A DNA stretch of 64,000 nucleotides, from contig NZ_BNBL01000004.1 in assembly GCF_014655595.1 (NCBI RefSeq), forward strand, positions 310,001 through 374,000. The letters run 5' to 3'. Shown here in pieces: positions 17,897 through 27,035 of this stretch. The notes under the pieces were generated by a model. That model made no database searches. It was given only the letters and a program-made list of their open reading frames with translations, and was not told the DNA's origin. Position 1 is the first letter of the stretch, and each line of letters opens with the position of its first letter. The position numbers were made by a program, and so were the translations under genes. This DNA is from Streptomyces griseocarneus. GTDB taxonomy: Bacteria; Actinomycetota; Actinomycetes; Streptomycetales; Streptomycetaceae.

Positions 17897-18632
17897 CGGA
17901 GGCGCGACGGCGGCCGGCGAGCACGCCGAAGACGAGGCCGCCCACGCCCACGACGATGCCGGCGACGCCCAGGACGCGGGCGGTGTTGTCGGAGCCACCC
18001 TCGGAGTCGTCCGCCTTCTCGGAGGTGGCGGACGCCGCCTCGGCCTTGGCGCCCTTGTCGTCCTTGGCGTCCTTCCCGCCCGGCTTCGTGGCCTTCTCGA
18101 CGAGCTTGAGGACCGGAGCCGGGTGCTCGGCCTCGTGGCCGCCGGGCTTGGACGGGTCGATCCAGCGGACGACGTCGTCGTCGGAGTACGTCTGCAGGGC
18201 CTTGAAGACCAGCTCGTCGGCGTCGGTCGGCAGCTGGCCGACGGACAGCGGGAACTGCTGGAACTGACCCGGCTCGATCTTGCCGCCGGTCCAGGTGACC
18301 TTGCTGACGGCCTCCTCGATCGTCTTGCCGTGCATCTGCAGCGGCTTGTCGAGCTTGGTCTTCTCGACCTTGACCTCCCAGCCCGGCACCGCCTGCGGCA
18401 TCACCGAGGCCAGCGGGTGCTTGGGGTCGAGGCTGAGCTCGAGCTTCACCGTCGAGGCGTCGTCCTTCTCGTTGGGCACCTTGATGTTGATGGTGCTGTA
18501 GCCGCCCTTCTCGGCGGTGCCGGGCTGCACGCTGACGTGCGCGGAGGCCGGGCCGGCGAGCAGCAGCACGCCACCGGCGGCGAGGGCGGCGACGAGGGAC
18601 GTACGGGCGGTGCGGATACGCGATGCGTTCAT
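17892..18632 (-). CDS. YcnI-family (DUF1775) extracellular copper-binding protein
   Basis: This 246-residue exported protein has a signal peptide cleaved before HVSVQPGTAEKGGYSTI, so a His becomes the mature N-terminus as expected for the YcnI copper site. The conserved YSTINIKVPNEKDDASTVKLEL and PGWEVKVEK strands are present. After a Lys/Asp/Ala-rich linker there is a C-terminal membrane anchor VLGVAGIVVGVGGLVFGVLAG with a basic RRR end. Position upstream of sco-ecuC-copCD-dtpA supports a copper role. Confidence 0.88.
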   Translation of the reverse strand: MNASRIRTARTSLVAALAAGGVLLLAGPASAHVSVQPGTAEKGGYSTINIKVPNEKDDASTVKLELSLDPKHPLASVMPQAVPGWEVKVEKTKLDKPLQMHGKTIEEAVSKVTWTGGKIEPGQFQQFPLSVGQLPTDADELVFKALQTYSDDDVVRWIDPSKPGGHEAEHPAPVLKLVEKATKPGGKDAKDDKGAKAEAASATSEKADDSEGGSDNTARVLGVAGIVVGVGGLVFGVLAGRRRASD

Positions 18633-18736
18633 GGGGACAACACTCCACGGCAGGAAGGAACGAGAGGGGGGTGGCGCGCGTGCGGCGTCGCCGCGACCGC
18701 CCTCCCGCCCCGTACGGGCAGTGGTGCGTCGCGTCG

Positions 18737-19516
18737 TCAGGCCGCGAGGACGCAGCGCGGCGGGCCCCGCCTGATCACGGAATGCCGCAGGGCCGGCGCC
18801 CGCAGCGGGCGCTCGTCGTCCGCGCCCGCGCGGCGCCGGGGCACGGCGGGCGACTCGGGCGCCCGCAGGCCCACGAGCACCAGGGCGGCGCCCAGCGCCC
18901 GTACGAGCGTGGCCTCCACGACGTCGCGCGCGGACCGCGCCGACAGCCGCACCAGCCGCCACAGCGCGGCCTCGCCGCGGCGCAGCAGCCAGCCGAGGGC
19001 GAGCGCGGCGAGCAGGTGGCCGAGCACCATCGGCAGCGACGGCAGCAGGGCGTGCGGGAACGGGGCCGAAGCGCCGCCGGGCGCGGGCGCGGCCGGCCCC
19101 ATGGGGTGGACGGCCGGGTCCAGTCCGGCGTCGGTGATGACCCGTCGTGCCTCGGTGGCCGACATCGGGCGCTGGTCGCAGATCAGCTGCCCCGCGAAGT
19201 GGACCAGGTGGCCCTCGGAGGGGACGGCCCGGCCGGAGGTCCCGGCGCCGCGCTGCCCGAGCCCGAAGAGCGTGTGCAGCGCGAGCTGTCCCACGGCCAG
19301 GAAGGCCGCGATGCCCGGCAGCGAGCGCTCCCGTCCGGCCAGCGGCAGGACCGCCGCGAGGACGAGCGCGAAGCCCGCGCCCAGCGTCCACACCGGAACG
19401 CTCGCGCAGGACGCCAGTACGTGCCCGCCCGCGGACAGCAGAACACAGACCGCGGTGAACACCGTGGCCCGGATCAGTCGCAGATCGGCGCCGGCGCGCG
19501 CGACGGGGTCAGACAT
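18737..19516 (-). CDS. Putative integral membrane protein of the copper operon
   Basis: This 259-residue protein has about five hydrophobic segments: ATVFTAVCVLLSAGGHVLA, FALVLAAVLPLAG, LPGIAAFLAVGQLALHTLFGLG, LPMVLGHLLAALALGWLL and ALGAALVLVGLRA. Several His and Met residues (GHLVHFAGQLICDQRPMS, HPMG) sit in loops, which would suit metal handling, but no named domain is recognised. It lies 104 bp upstream of the YcnI gene on the same strand and may start the operon. Confidence 0.75.
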   Translation of the reverse strand: MSDPVARAGADLRLIRATVFTAVCVLLSAGGHVLASCASVPVWTLGAGFALVLAAVLPLAGRERSLPGIAAFLAVGQLALHTLFGLGQRGAGTSGRAVPSEGHLVHFAGQLICDQRPMSATEARRVITDAGLDPAVHPMGPAAPAPGGASAPFPHALLPSLPMVLGHLLAALALGWLLRRGEAALWRLVRLSARSARDVVEATLVRALGAALVLVGLRAPESPAVPRRRAGADDERPLRAPALRHSVIRRGPPRCVLAA

Positions 19517-19731
19517 GGCTGCGCCATCATCCCATCGCGCTTACCGGATCCCTACGGCAGGGGCTTGATCGCCGGGGCCCGCGCGGACGGGTCCGTCACC
19601 CCGCTCCCATACACGCCCTCACCCACACGGCGCGTCGGCCGAATGAGCGGTCTCACAGGCCCGGCAGGCTTACCGCATGCCTCACCCGGCTATACGTATC
19701 GGTATGTCGAGCCGCAGCCAGGAGGCTGAGC

Positions 19732-20211
19732 ATGAGCATTTGGTGGTCACTCCACTTGCGGCGCGAGGCCGCGAGCGTTCCGCTCGCCAGGCGGCTCCTG
19801 ATCGGTGCCATGGAGACGGCCGGGGTCGACCCGGAGACGTCCTACGACCTCGCGGTCGCCCTCAGCGAAGCGTGCGCCAACGCCGTCGAGCACGGCGGTG
19901 ACGCCTCGACCGGTTATCGCGTCACCGCCCTCATCGACGGGGACACCTGTCGCATCGAGGTCACCGATTCCGGGCCCGGATTCACCGGACGCTCGCGACC
20001 GGGCCGCAGGCCGGCCCGTCCGACGCGCGAAAGGACCCCGGCCTCGGTTCACGACGAACACGGCCGGGGTCTCTTTCTGATCGCCTCGCTCACCGACCAC
20101 GTGCGCGTCCGCAACCGTCCGGGCCGGCAGGGCGCGGTGGTGAGCTTCGACAAGATCCTCAAATGGCGCGACGGCGCACCGCCGGCGGCGGCCCTGCTCA
20201 AGGCGTCCTGA
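19732..20211 (+). CDS. Anti-sigma-factor-type ATP-binding protein (HATPase, RsbW-like)
   Basis: This 159-residue GHKL ATPase domain protein has the N box ALSEACANAVEHG (~40-52), G1 box VTDSGPGF (~78-85) and G2 box DEHGRGLFLIASL (~109-121). Such single-domain kinases bind sigma or anti-anti-sigma factors in Streptomyces; the partner is not encoded next to it. An AGGAGG-like site (AGGAGGCTGAGC) precedes the ATG. Confidence 0.85.
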   Translation: MSIWWSLHLRREAASVPLARRLLIGAMETAGVDPETSYDLAVALSEACANAVEHGGDASTGYRVTALIDGDTCRIEVTDSGPGFTGRSRPGRRPARPTRERTPASVHDEHGRGLFLIASLTDHVRVRNRPGRQGAVVSFDKILKWRDGAPPAAALLKAS

Positions 20212-20220
20212 GCGTCCTGA
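20203..20220. repeat. 9-bp duplication containing a stop codon
   Basis: GCGTCCTGA occurs twice head to tail. The first copy ends with the stop of the HATPase gene and the second repeats the last two codons and the stop in frame. Confidence 0.7.
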
Positions 20221-20259
20221 CCCGCCGGCCGCGCCCCGCGCGCCGCGCCCCGCCGGCGG

Positions 20260-20511
20260 TCAGGAGACCGTCAGGGGCACCGGATGGATCTCGTCGGCCG
20301 GGTGGCCGGCCCGGGTGTGGACGCGCTGGACGGCTTCCTTGGAGGGGCCCTCGGACAGGCAGTAGACGGTGCCGGACGACGGGTCCGCCCAGGCCCGCTC
20401 GAAGTGGACGCCCTCCTCGCGCTCGACGGCCAGGTCCGCCCGGTGCGCCTCCTGGAGCTGCTTCTCGGTGACGCCCCGCATGTCGTGATGGACGTCCATG
20501 AACTTGGTCAT
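20260..20511 (-). CDS. DUF4242 nickel-binding protein (SCO4226-like)
   Basis: This 83-residue protein is one ferredoxin-like domain. MDVHHDMRGVTEKQLQEAH, EGVHFERAWADPSSGTVYCLSE and HTRAGHPADEIHPVPL match the small nickel-binding DUF4242 protein SCO4226 of S. coelicolor. The several His residues near the termini are the probable metal ligands. It stands alone between an HATPase gene and pepP. The physiological role is not established. Confidence 0.88.
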   Translation of the reverse strand: MTKFMDVHHDMRGVTEKQLQEAHRADLAVEREEGVHFERAWADPSSGTVYCLSEGPSKEAVQRVHTRAGHPADEIHPVPLTVS

Positions 20512-20649
20512 GACCGGGAACCTCCCTCGATGCGAATGCCCTCTACGCCCATCATGCGCCCGTCGGCGCCCGCCCGCCGCGCGGCCCGCGACGCGCGCGA
20601 CCCCGTGCCCCGCGGGTGCGGGTCACGGGGTCGCCGGGCGCGGTGGTGA

Positions 20650-22131
20650 TCAGCCCCGGGTGTCCTTCAGGGCCGCCATCCAGGCCTCGACGTCGGCCGA
20701 CGTGCGCGGCAGGCCGGCGGAGAGGTTCCGGTTGCCGTCCTCGGTGACGAGGATGTCGTCCTCGATGCGGACGCCGATGCCGCGGTACTCCTCGGGCACG
20801 GTGGTGTCGTCGGCCTGGAAGTACAGGCCGGGCTCCACGGTCAGCACCATGCCGGGCTCCAGGACGCCGTCGACGTAGGTCTCCGTGCGGGCGACCGCGC
20901 AGTCGTGGACGTCCAGGCCGAGCATGTGCCCGGTGCCGTGCAGGGTCCAGCGGCGCTGCAGGCCCAGCTCCAGGACGCGCTCGACCGGGCCCTCGACCAG
21001 GCCCCACTCGACCAGCTTCTCGGCCAGGACGCGCTGGGCGGCGTCGTGGAAGTCGCGGTACTTCGCGCCCGGCACGACCGCCGCGATGCCGGCCTCCTGG
21101 GCCTCGTACACCGCGTCGTAGATCTTGCGCTGCAGCTCGGTGTACGTGCCGTTGATGGGCAGCGTGCGCGTGACGTCGGCGGTGTAGAGGGTGTGGGTCT
21201 CCACGCCCGCGTCCAGCAGCAGCAGCTCGCCGGAGCGGACCGGGCCGTCGTTGCGCACCCAGTGCAGGGTGGTGGCGTGCGGGCCGGCGGCGCAGATGGA
21301 GCCGTAGCCGATGTCGTTGCCCTCGACGCGGGCGCGCAGGAAGAACGTTCCTTCGATGTAGCGCTCGCTGGTCGCCTCGGCCTTGTCGAGGACCTTCACG
21401 ACGTCCTCGAAGCCGCGGACGGTGGAATCGACGGCCTTCTGCAGCTCGCCGATCTCGAACGCGTCCTTCACCAGGCGCTGCTCGCTGATGAAGACGCGCA
21501 GCTCCTCGTCGCGCTCGGCGGTGACGTCGCTGCCCGGGTTGTCGGTCAGGGCCGCCTCGATGCCGGCGTCGTGGCCGCGGACGGCCCGGACGGGGCCGGT
21601 GGCCTCGCGCAGGGCGTCGGCCAGCTCGCGCACGTCCTTGGCGGGCAGGCCCAGCAGCAGCTCGGCCTCCGCCAGGCTGTGCCGGCGGCCGACCCACAGC
21701 TCGCCCTGGCCGTCGAGCCAGAACTCGCCGTTCTCGCGGTTGGAGCGGGGCAGGAGGTAGAGCGTGGCCGTGTGGCCCTCCGGGCCCGTGGGCTCGAGCA
21801 CCAGGACGCCGTCCTGGGTCTGGTCGCCGGTGAGGTAGACGTACTCGGTCGAGGCGCGGAAGGCGTACTCGGTGTCGTTCGAGCGCGTCCTGAGGTTGCC
21901 CGCCGGGATCACCAGGCGCTCGCCGGGGAAGCGGGCGGACAGCTCGGCGCGGCGGCGCGCGGTCTCGGCGGCCTGGGGTATCGGCTGGAGATCACGCAGC
22001 TCGGTGTCGGCCCATCCTGACTTCATGTTCTCGGCGAGCTCGTCGGAGACGGCGGGGTAGAGGCCGTTCTTCCGCTGCTTGATCGGCTCGTCGCCTTCGG
22101 GGTTCTCGGGCGCGGGCTGCTGCTCGGTCAC
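20650..22131 (-). CDS. Aminopeptidase P family protein (Xaa-Pro aminopeptidase)
   Basis: This 493-residue M24B peptidase removes N-terminal residues before proline. An AMP_N domain occupies ~60-200 (RFPGERLVIPAGN, YLTGDQTQDGVLVLEP). The catalytic domain holds all metal ligands: Asp in LLLDAGVE, Asp in YTADVTRTLP, His in HGTGHMLGLDVHD, Glu in TVEPGLYF and Glu in VRIEDDILVTEDG. The GTG at 22131 is chosen for the GAGGAGG ribosome site 8-9 bases upstream. It lies 108 bp behind the phosphatase gene on the same strand. Confidence 0.95.
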   Translation of the reverse strand: MTEQQPAPENPEGDEPIKQRKNGLYPAVSDELAENMKSGWADTELRDLQPIPQAAETARRRAELSARFPGERLVIPAGNLRTRSNDTEYAFRASTEYVYLTGDQTQDGVLVLEPTGPEGHTATLYLLPRSNRENGEFWLDGQGELWVGRRHSLAEAELLLGLPAKDVRELADALREATGPVRAVRGHDAGIEAALTDNPGSDVTAERDEELRVFISEQRLVKDAFEIGELQKAVDSTVRGFEDVVKVLDKAEATSERYIEGTFFLRARVEGNDIGYGSICAAGPHATTLHWVRNDGPVRSGELLLLDAGVETHTLYTADVTRTLPINGTYTELQRKIYDAVYEAQEAGIAAVVPGAKYRDFHDAAQRVLAEKLVEWGLVEGPVERVLELGLQRRWTLHGTGHMLGLDVHDCAVARTETYVDGVLEPGMVLTVEPGLYFQADDTTVPEEYRGIGVRIEDDILVTEDGNRNLSAGLPRTSADVEAWMAALKDTRG

Positions 22132-22239
22132 TGGCTTTCCTCCTCGAACGGGGCCGCTTTCCATCGTATGTGCGGAGGAATGCGGTCGAGAAGGCTGTGA
22201 CCGATGGCGATCGAAGGGTGGGCGCGGCGGGGGTCGCAC

Positions 22240-23835
22240 TCAGTCGAAGTGCGCCACCAGCAGGACGACGTCCTCGTCGCCCGGCCCGTCGGGGCCGTCC
22301 GGCAGGACCGCGCGCAGCACGTGGTCCGCGATCGCCTCCGGGTCCGTCCGGGCGGACCGCGGCACGCTGGCCGCCGCCGAGTGCAGCCGGGCGAAGGACC
22401 GGTCCATGGCGTCGCCGGCGCGGTTGAGCAGTCCGTCGCTGTAGAAGAGGAGCGTTTCTCCGGGTTCCGGTTCGATTTCCACGCTGGGCGCCTCCCAGCA
22501 GGCGAGCATGCCCAGCGGCGCCGAGAGCGAGGTCTCCACGTACTCGGCGCGGCCCGCGCCGATGATCAGCGGCGAGCAGTGCCCGGCGCCGGCGACGACC
22601 ACCTTGCGCCCGGCGGGCTCGCAGTAGGCGAAGAGCGCCGTCGCGGTGCGGGTCGGCTCGGTCAGCCTGAGCAGCAGTTCGAGGTCGGACAGGACGGCGA
22701 CCGGGTCCTCGCCCTCTATGACGGCGTACGCGCGCAGGGAGGCCCTCAGCCGTGCCGTGGCGGCGGTCGCCCCGGGCCCGGAGCCGCTGATGCCGCCGAT
22801 CGCGAGGCCCAGTGCCCCCTCCGGCAGGGGCAGCGCGTCGTACCAGTCGCCGCCGCCCTGCGGTCCGGTGCGGTGCCGGACGGCCAGCCGGATGCCGGGC
22901 ACCCGGGGCAGCCGGCTGGGCAGCAGCTCCTCGCGCAGGGCGCCCAGAGTGCGGCGGGCGCGGGTCAGTTCGAGGAGCCGGATGAGGTGTTCGGCGGCGT
23001 AGCCGCAGTAGAGGCCGGCCAGGTGGCGCTGGCGCTCGGTGGGCTCGGCGGGTTCGTCGTAGAGCCAGACGGCCGCGCCGACGCGGCCGGCGGAGGGGGC
23101 ATCGCCGGCGGGGGTGGCCGCCGACTCCAGGGGGAGGGCGTAGCTGGCGGCGTAGCCGAGGCGGGCGGCGACCTCGCGGTGGCGGGGGTCGAGGTCGTCC
23201 TCGCCCGGGATGTCGGGGTGGGCCCTGCCGGAGCGGTCGCCCACGGGCGGGAGGTCGTCGAGGAGGCGGACGTACGGGCCGGGGGAGGAGGCGGGGTCGT
23301 GCGGGATGGTCTCGATGTGACCGATGTCGGCGTGGCCCAGGCCCAGGCCCACGGTCAGCGGGTGTCCGCCGTGGTGGTCGGGGTGGAGGGTGACCAGGCC
23401 GCGCCCGGCCCCCATGAGCGTGGCGCCGGCGCGCAGGAGTTCGCGCAGGGCTCCTTCCAGCTCCGAGGTCCGGGTCAGACGCTCGGTCAGCTCCTGGAGC
23501 GTGGTCAGGTCGGAGACCCAGCCCGCGAGACGGTCCTGCACCGGGGGGTCGGCGGTGGCGCAGGAGCCGGGGGCGGAAGGGGGAGGAGGAACCGTAGGGG
23601 CGGAAGTGTGGGCGGGAGCGGGCACCGAGGGATCGATTCCGGCCACTTTCGGCAGGTGGGGCGCGGTCATGGCCGTCTGCTCCGGACGGGCCCCGCGGGG
23701 CCGCCCCGGGGACCTGGGTGCCCGCCGGGCCGGGGCAGCCCGCCGAGCGCTCTCGACCAGCTGCTTGGCCTGGGCGTTCTGCGCAACGGCATCGCAAACC
23801 CCCTGATCGTGTTGCGTGCTACCGGTGGTCCACAT
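22240..23835 (-). CDS. SpoIIE-type PP2C phosphatase-like protein with GAF-like domain and a degenerate metal site
   Basis: This protein is about 531 residues. A GAF-like sensory domain (~105-290) follows a Pro/Ala-rich N-terminus. The PP2C domain (~310-530) begins with GPQGGGDWYDALPL, where the first metal-binding Asp is present. The next motif, normally GDVxGHG, reads IGGISGSGPGA, so its Asp is Gly and its His is Ser. Later motifs YSDGLLNRAG and DEDVVLLVAHFD are intact. Activity is therefore doubtful. The ATG at 23835 is used; a GTG two codons upstream is also possible, and no strong ribosome site is visible. Confidence 0.82.
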   Translation of the reverse strand: MWTTGSTQHDQGVCDAVAQNAQAKQLVESARRAAPARRAPRSPGRPRGARPEQTAMTAPHLPKVAGIDPSVPAPAHTSAPTVPPPPSAPGSCATADPPVQDRLAGWVSDLTTLQELTERLTRTSELEGALRELLRAGATLMGAGRGLVTLHPDHHGGHPLTVGLGLGHADIGHIETIPHDPASSPGPYVRLLDDLPPVGDRSGRAHPDIPGEDDLDPRHREVAARLGYAASYALPLESAATPAGDAPSAGRVGAAVWLYDEPAEPTERQRHLAGLYCGYAAEHLIRLLELTRARRTLGALREELLPSRLPRVPGIRLAVRHRTGPQGGGDWYDALPLPEGALGLAIGGISGSGPGATAATARLRASLRAYAVIEGEDPVAVLSDLELLLRLTEPTRTATALFAYCEPAGRKVVVAGAGHCSPLIIGAGRAEYVETSLSAPLGMLACWEAPSVEIEPEPGETLLFYSDGLLNRAGDAMDRSFARLHSAAASVPRSARTDPEAIADHVLRAVLPDGPDGPGDEDVVLLVAHFD

Positions 23836-24075
23836 GTACACGCCCGGGCAAGGGAATGTCCAGCATTGGACCAGTGGGATTGGTGGTGTCTGATGGGGTT
23901 CCGTGCCTCTGGAAGAAGCCGTAAAGTTTGGCCGGAAAATAGTGTCCTGGCCCCCGATTTACGATCGACTGGCTTCGCTCCAACAGCGCGTCACACCCAG
24001 CACGGTGGGTACGTACTCGGAGAAGGGCAGGGGCAGTTGGGGCCGCCCCGCAACCCGGCGGCGGACCCGAGCGTC

Positions 24076-24315
24076 TTATCGGTCGACGGCCACGCCCATC
24101 CCCGAGCGGCGTGGGGCAACCCATGCCGCAGGCGAGGGGCGCACCCGGTTCAGCACGAAGCGCCATGCGCGCGCCACCCCCCGCCAGGTTTCACGCTCGG
24201 CCCGCGGCGTGATGCGCTGCGTTTGTCTACGCAGTGACTCGTGATCCACGTGGTGTGCCGGCCCGAGGGGCCACGGCGCGTTGAGTACCGCGCCGAGCAG
24301 TGCCCGTAGTGCCAT
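24076..24315 (-). CDS. Possible small protein, unknown
   Basis: This is a 79-residue open frame inside the 650-bp gap between the phosphatase and prim-pol genes. It starts MALRALLGAVLNAPWPLG and is Arg-rich (RAERETWRGVARAWRF). GAGGG lies 5 bases before the ATG, and third codon positions are mostly G or C. I recognise no family, and chance open frames are common at this GC content. Confidence 0.35.
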   Translation of the reverse strand: MALRALLGAVLNAPWPLGPAHHVDHESLRRQTQRITPRAERETWRGVARAWRFVLNRVRPSPAAWVAPRRSGMGVAVDR

Positions 24316-24487
24316 GTAGCCCTCGCGCTTCCAGGGGCTACGCGTTCCATGCAGTCCAGGCGGTGCCCGCGGCTCCCGCAACCCCTGCGGTGCCCGCGGT
24401 TCATGTCAGCGTGTTCAGTTGTGCGATACGGCCCTTGCCCCCAGGCAAGGACCCACCTTCGGCGTTCACGGAAAGGAACGAGCGCTC

Positions 24488-25225
24488 ATGCGCGAGATCC
24501 TCGGAAGGCGACGCAGGCTCTCCCTCCGGCGGGCCGGACGGTCCGCGGTGCTCACCGCGGCCCTGACCTACGCCACGGAGTGGCAGTGGCCCGTACTCCC
24601 CGGTGTGGGCCTGCGGCCCGGCATCGGCCGCGTGCGCGAATGCGGCTGCCCGGACCCGGAGTGCGTGGTGCCGGGCGCCCACCCCTTCGACCCCGGCCTG
24701 CTGGCCGCCACCACCGACGCGCGGATGGTGCGCTGGTGGTGGACCAACCGGCCCGAGGCCCCCGTCGTGCTCGCCACCGGCGGCCGCGCGCCCTGCGCGG
24801 TGAGCCTGCCCGCCGTCGCCGGCGCCCGCGCGCTGGCGGCCTTCGACCGCGCGGGCGTGCGGCTGGGCCCGGTGGTGGCCACCCCCACCCGCTGGTCGCT
24901 GCTGGTGGCCCCGTACTCCCTCGAGGTCCTCGGCGAGCTGTTGCACCGTCAGGACTGGGTGCCGAGCTCGCTGCGCTTCCACGGCGAGGGCGGCTACGCC
25001 GTGCTGCCGCCGTCCCCCACGGGCGCCGGCCGGGTCCGCTGGGAACGTGCCCCCAGGCCCGCCGGGGCCGTGGCCGGGCGCGGCGGAAGGCCGGGTGCCA
25101 CGCGGCGTGTTGACGGCCTGGCGCGGCCCTGGCTGCCCGACGTGGCGACGGTCGTCGACGTCCTGGTGGAGCAGAGCGCGAACACGGGCACGCCTGGTGG
25201 CGACGGCAGCAAGCTGGCGTACTGA
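24488..25225 (+). CDS. Bifunctional DNA primase/polymerase (prim-pol) domain protein
   Basis: This 245-residue protein has an N-terminal basic stretch MREILGRRRRLSLRR, then TYATEWQWPVLPGVG, a Cys pair CGCPDPEC, GAHPFDP and MVRWWWTNRPEAPVVLATGG. These are the usual features of the short streptomycete proteins annotated as prim-pol (PF09250). The acidic catalytic triad of true prim-pols is hard to place, and no helicase domain is attached, so a polymerase activity is doubtful. AAGGAA precedes the ATG. Confidence 0.75.
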   Translation: MREILGRRRRLSLRRAGRSAVLTAALTYATEWQWPVLPGVGLRPGIGRVRECGCPDPECVVPGAHPFDPGLLAATTDARMVRWWWTNRPEAPVVLATGGRAPCAVSLPAVAGARALAAFDRAGVRLGPVVATPTRWSLLVAPYSLEVLGELLHRQDWVPSSLRFHGEGGYAVLPPSPTGAGRVRWERAPRPAGAVAGRGGRPGATRRVDGLARPWLPDVATVVDVLVEQSANTGTPGGDGSKLAY

Positions 25226-25584
25226 ACCGCCGGCGCGGTGAACGGAGCGGCCGGCTCCGGCAGGTGGACGTGAGGGCGCGTACGGACGGGAGACGCCCGC
25301 GCTCTCACTCTTACGGGTGCAAGCCGCTCCGAGAACCGCAGGAAACGGGCGTGCGAGGGCGCTGAGAGCGCGGTCGTGCCCGTATGTTCGGGGCAAGGCC
25401 GTATCGGGCGCCTGTCACAGGACCGCCGACGGCCCGGCGGGGCATGCGTGCGTGCGTTCCGATCGCGAACGCACGAATCCGTCCCCGCGATCAATCCGTT
25501 CCCGCCGCGCGAGCGAGCCGCCGACCCCTTTGGCAGGCGTGCGCGCTTCCGTGGCGCATCGCAGGTGAAGTGCAGGTGGGTCCG
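25226..25584. promoter_or_regulatory. Intergenic region with a perfect inverted repeat
   Basis: No gene is seen in these 359 bp. A 9-bp inverted repeat CGTGCGTTC / GAACGCACG (25451-25459 and 25467-25475, 7-bp spacer) lies about 110 bp before the next start and could be a regulator site for the secreted protein gene. Its owner is unknown. Confidence 0.4.
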
Positions 25585-26298
25585 ATGGTCCGTGCGTCCA
25601 GTGCCTCCAGTGTGTCCGGGTGGGTCCGGCAGCGGCGTGCGGTGAACTTCCGCATGATCGCGCTCGCGAGCACGGTGGTCCTGGCCGTCGTGCTGCCGCT
25701 GGCGGTCGCCTCGGCCGGTCCCGCCGGGCGGCGCGCGGAACCGGGCAAGGCCCCGGCCGGCGACGACGGCACCGGACGCGGCGGCTCCAGGACCGAGGCC
25801 CGGCGCGGTGACCACCCCGGCCCGCGCGGCGAGGGCGGCCCTTCCGGTGCGTACGCCCCGTACGGCGGCGCCAAGGGGCCCGGCACCGGCGACGACCTCC
25901 TGGGGAGCCGGCTCTCCTCCGACGGCCTGCTCGGCGCCGGCCCGGACGACGGCGACCGGGGCACCGCCCGCTGCGGCCCCGAACTCACCGCGCCCGAGGG
26001 CGTGGAGGCCCAGACCTGCGTCCTTGAACAGACGAACGACACCTGGGCGCGGACCTACTACCGCAACGCCACGGGCGCCCCCCTGACGGGCGTCCTGACC
26101 CTCATGGGACCGGCCGGGCGGACCGTGCAGGTGAATTGCCAGATGGCCGCAACCGATGATCCGGACATGTGCGAGACGCCCCACGAACCGACGGTGCGCG
26201 GACATGGCTCGTATGCAGCGGTCGCGGAGATCGCCTCGGCGGACGGAAGGCTGCTGCTCCGCTCCGGCAGCAACTCGCCGGAACCCGAGGACGGTTAG
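25585..26298 (+). CDS. Hypothetical secreted or membrane-anchored protein
   Basis: This 237-residue protein has a basic N-terminus RQRRAVNFR, one hydrophobic segment MIALASTVVLAVVLPLAVASA and a long Gly/Pro/Arg-rich low-complexity stretch (~50-125). A compact C-terminal domain of ~100 residues contains four Cys (ARCGPEL, AQTCVLEQ, VNCQMAA, DMCETPH), likely two disulphides. The last part GTVLTLMGP-like strands LTGVLTLMGPAGRTVQV suggest a beta-sandwich. I recognise no family name. GGTGGG precedes the ATG. Confidence 0.7.
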   Translation: MVRASSASSVSGWVRQRRAVNFRMIALASTVVLAVVLPLAVASAGPAGRRAEPGKAPAGDDGTGRGGSRTEARRGDHPGPRGEGGPSGAYAPYGGAKGPGTGDDLLGSRLSSDGLLGAGPDDGDRGTARCGPELTAPEGVEAQTCVLEQTNDTWARTYYRNATGAPLTGVLTLMGPAGRTVQVNCQMAATDDPDMCETPHEPTVRGHGSYAAVAEIASADGRLLLRSGSNSPEPEDG

Positions 26299-27035
26299 CG
26301 GCACGCCCGCCGCGCACCCCGGGGGCGTGCCCCCGCGGCGTGCCCCGCGGGGGGACCGCCCGGCGTGCGGTGCGCGCGCCCCTGCGGGGATCTTGCCTAC
26401 GGGCCGCAGCGCGGCATCTGTGCAGGTGGGGCGGCAGGCGGTCGGCCTGTGGCGGCCTGCGGAGGGCCTGTCCGACGGCGAGGGCCGGGAGTTGCGGGAG
26501 GGGCGCGGACGCGGGTGGCGGGGGCGCGGGCCGCGTTCGGGGGCTCGCGGGGAATGACCGTGCGTCGGTCAGGTGTTCGTCATGGTGCCGGTCTGCCGCC
26601 GGTCCGGTGCCTGCCTGATGTCCGCTACGGGGCCGTTCGGCGGCCGGCGCGAGTGCCGGTGTGGAGCCGGCGGCCCGGTGGTGTCCCGGGGCTCCTGGCC
26701 GGTGGGCTCCCCTTGCGGGTCCGTACCGGTCCGGGCATGGAAACGCCCGGTCGCTGGCGACGGGGGATGCACCAGCGACCGGGCTTTTAGAACCGTAACA
26801 AGAGATCGGCGGTTCGCAAATTCGATCGTGGATTTCCGGACGCCGATTTCCGGTCTGACAGCGGGAGTTGTGACAGGAGTCACGCGGTTTGACTCGCCAT
26901 TTACCCGCCGACGGCGCCGGAATCAATAACTCCGCCCGCGTGACGCGGCACGGCGGAATCGATTCGGCGCCCGGGGCATCCGCGATCGGCGCCCACGTGG
27001 CCGGGTATCGCCCAACCCCGGGGGCGGTATCGCCG
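26299..27035. other. 737-bp gene-free region
   Basis: I see no convincing coding frame here. It contains a strong hairpin at 26745-26784 (separate entry). A relatively AT-rich segment at about 26790-26935 includes GTGAC AGGA GTCAC, a small inverted repeat at 26870-26883. An untranslated RNA or promoter region is possible but not shown. Confidence 0.5.
26745..26788 (+). terminator. Strong hairpin with T-tract in a long intergenic region
   Basis: A perfect 13-bp inverted repeat GCCCGGTCGCTGG / CCAGCGACCGGGC (26745-26757 and 26772-26784) with a 14-base loop is followed by TTTT. It is 446 bp past the nearest upstream plus-strand stop, which is far for a simple gene terminator and hints at an unannotated transcript ending here. 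Confidence 0.65.

Noticed and set aside
26745..26788. 6C-type small RNA on the minus strand (C-run in the hairpin loop)
   Set aside because: Only one hairpin and a run of five C are present; the known 6C RNA has two C-rich hairpins and a different gene neighbourhood.
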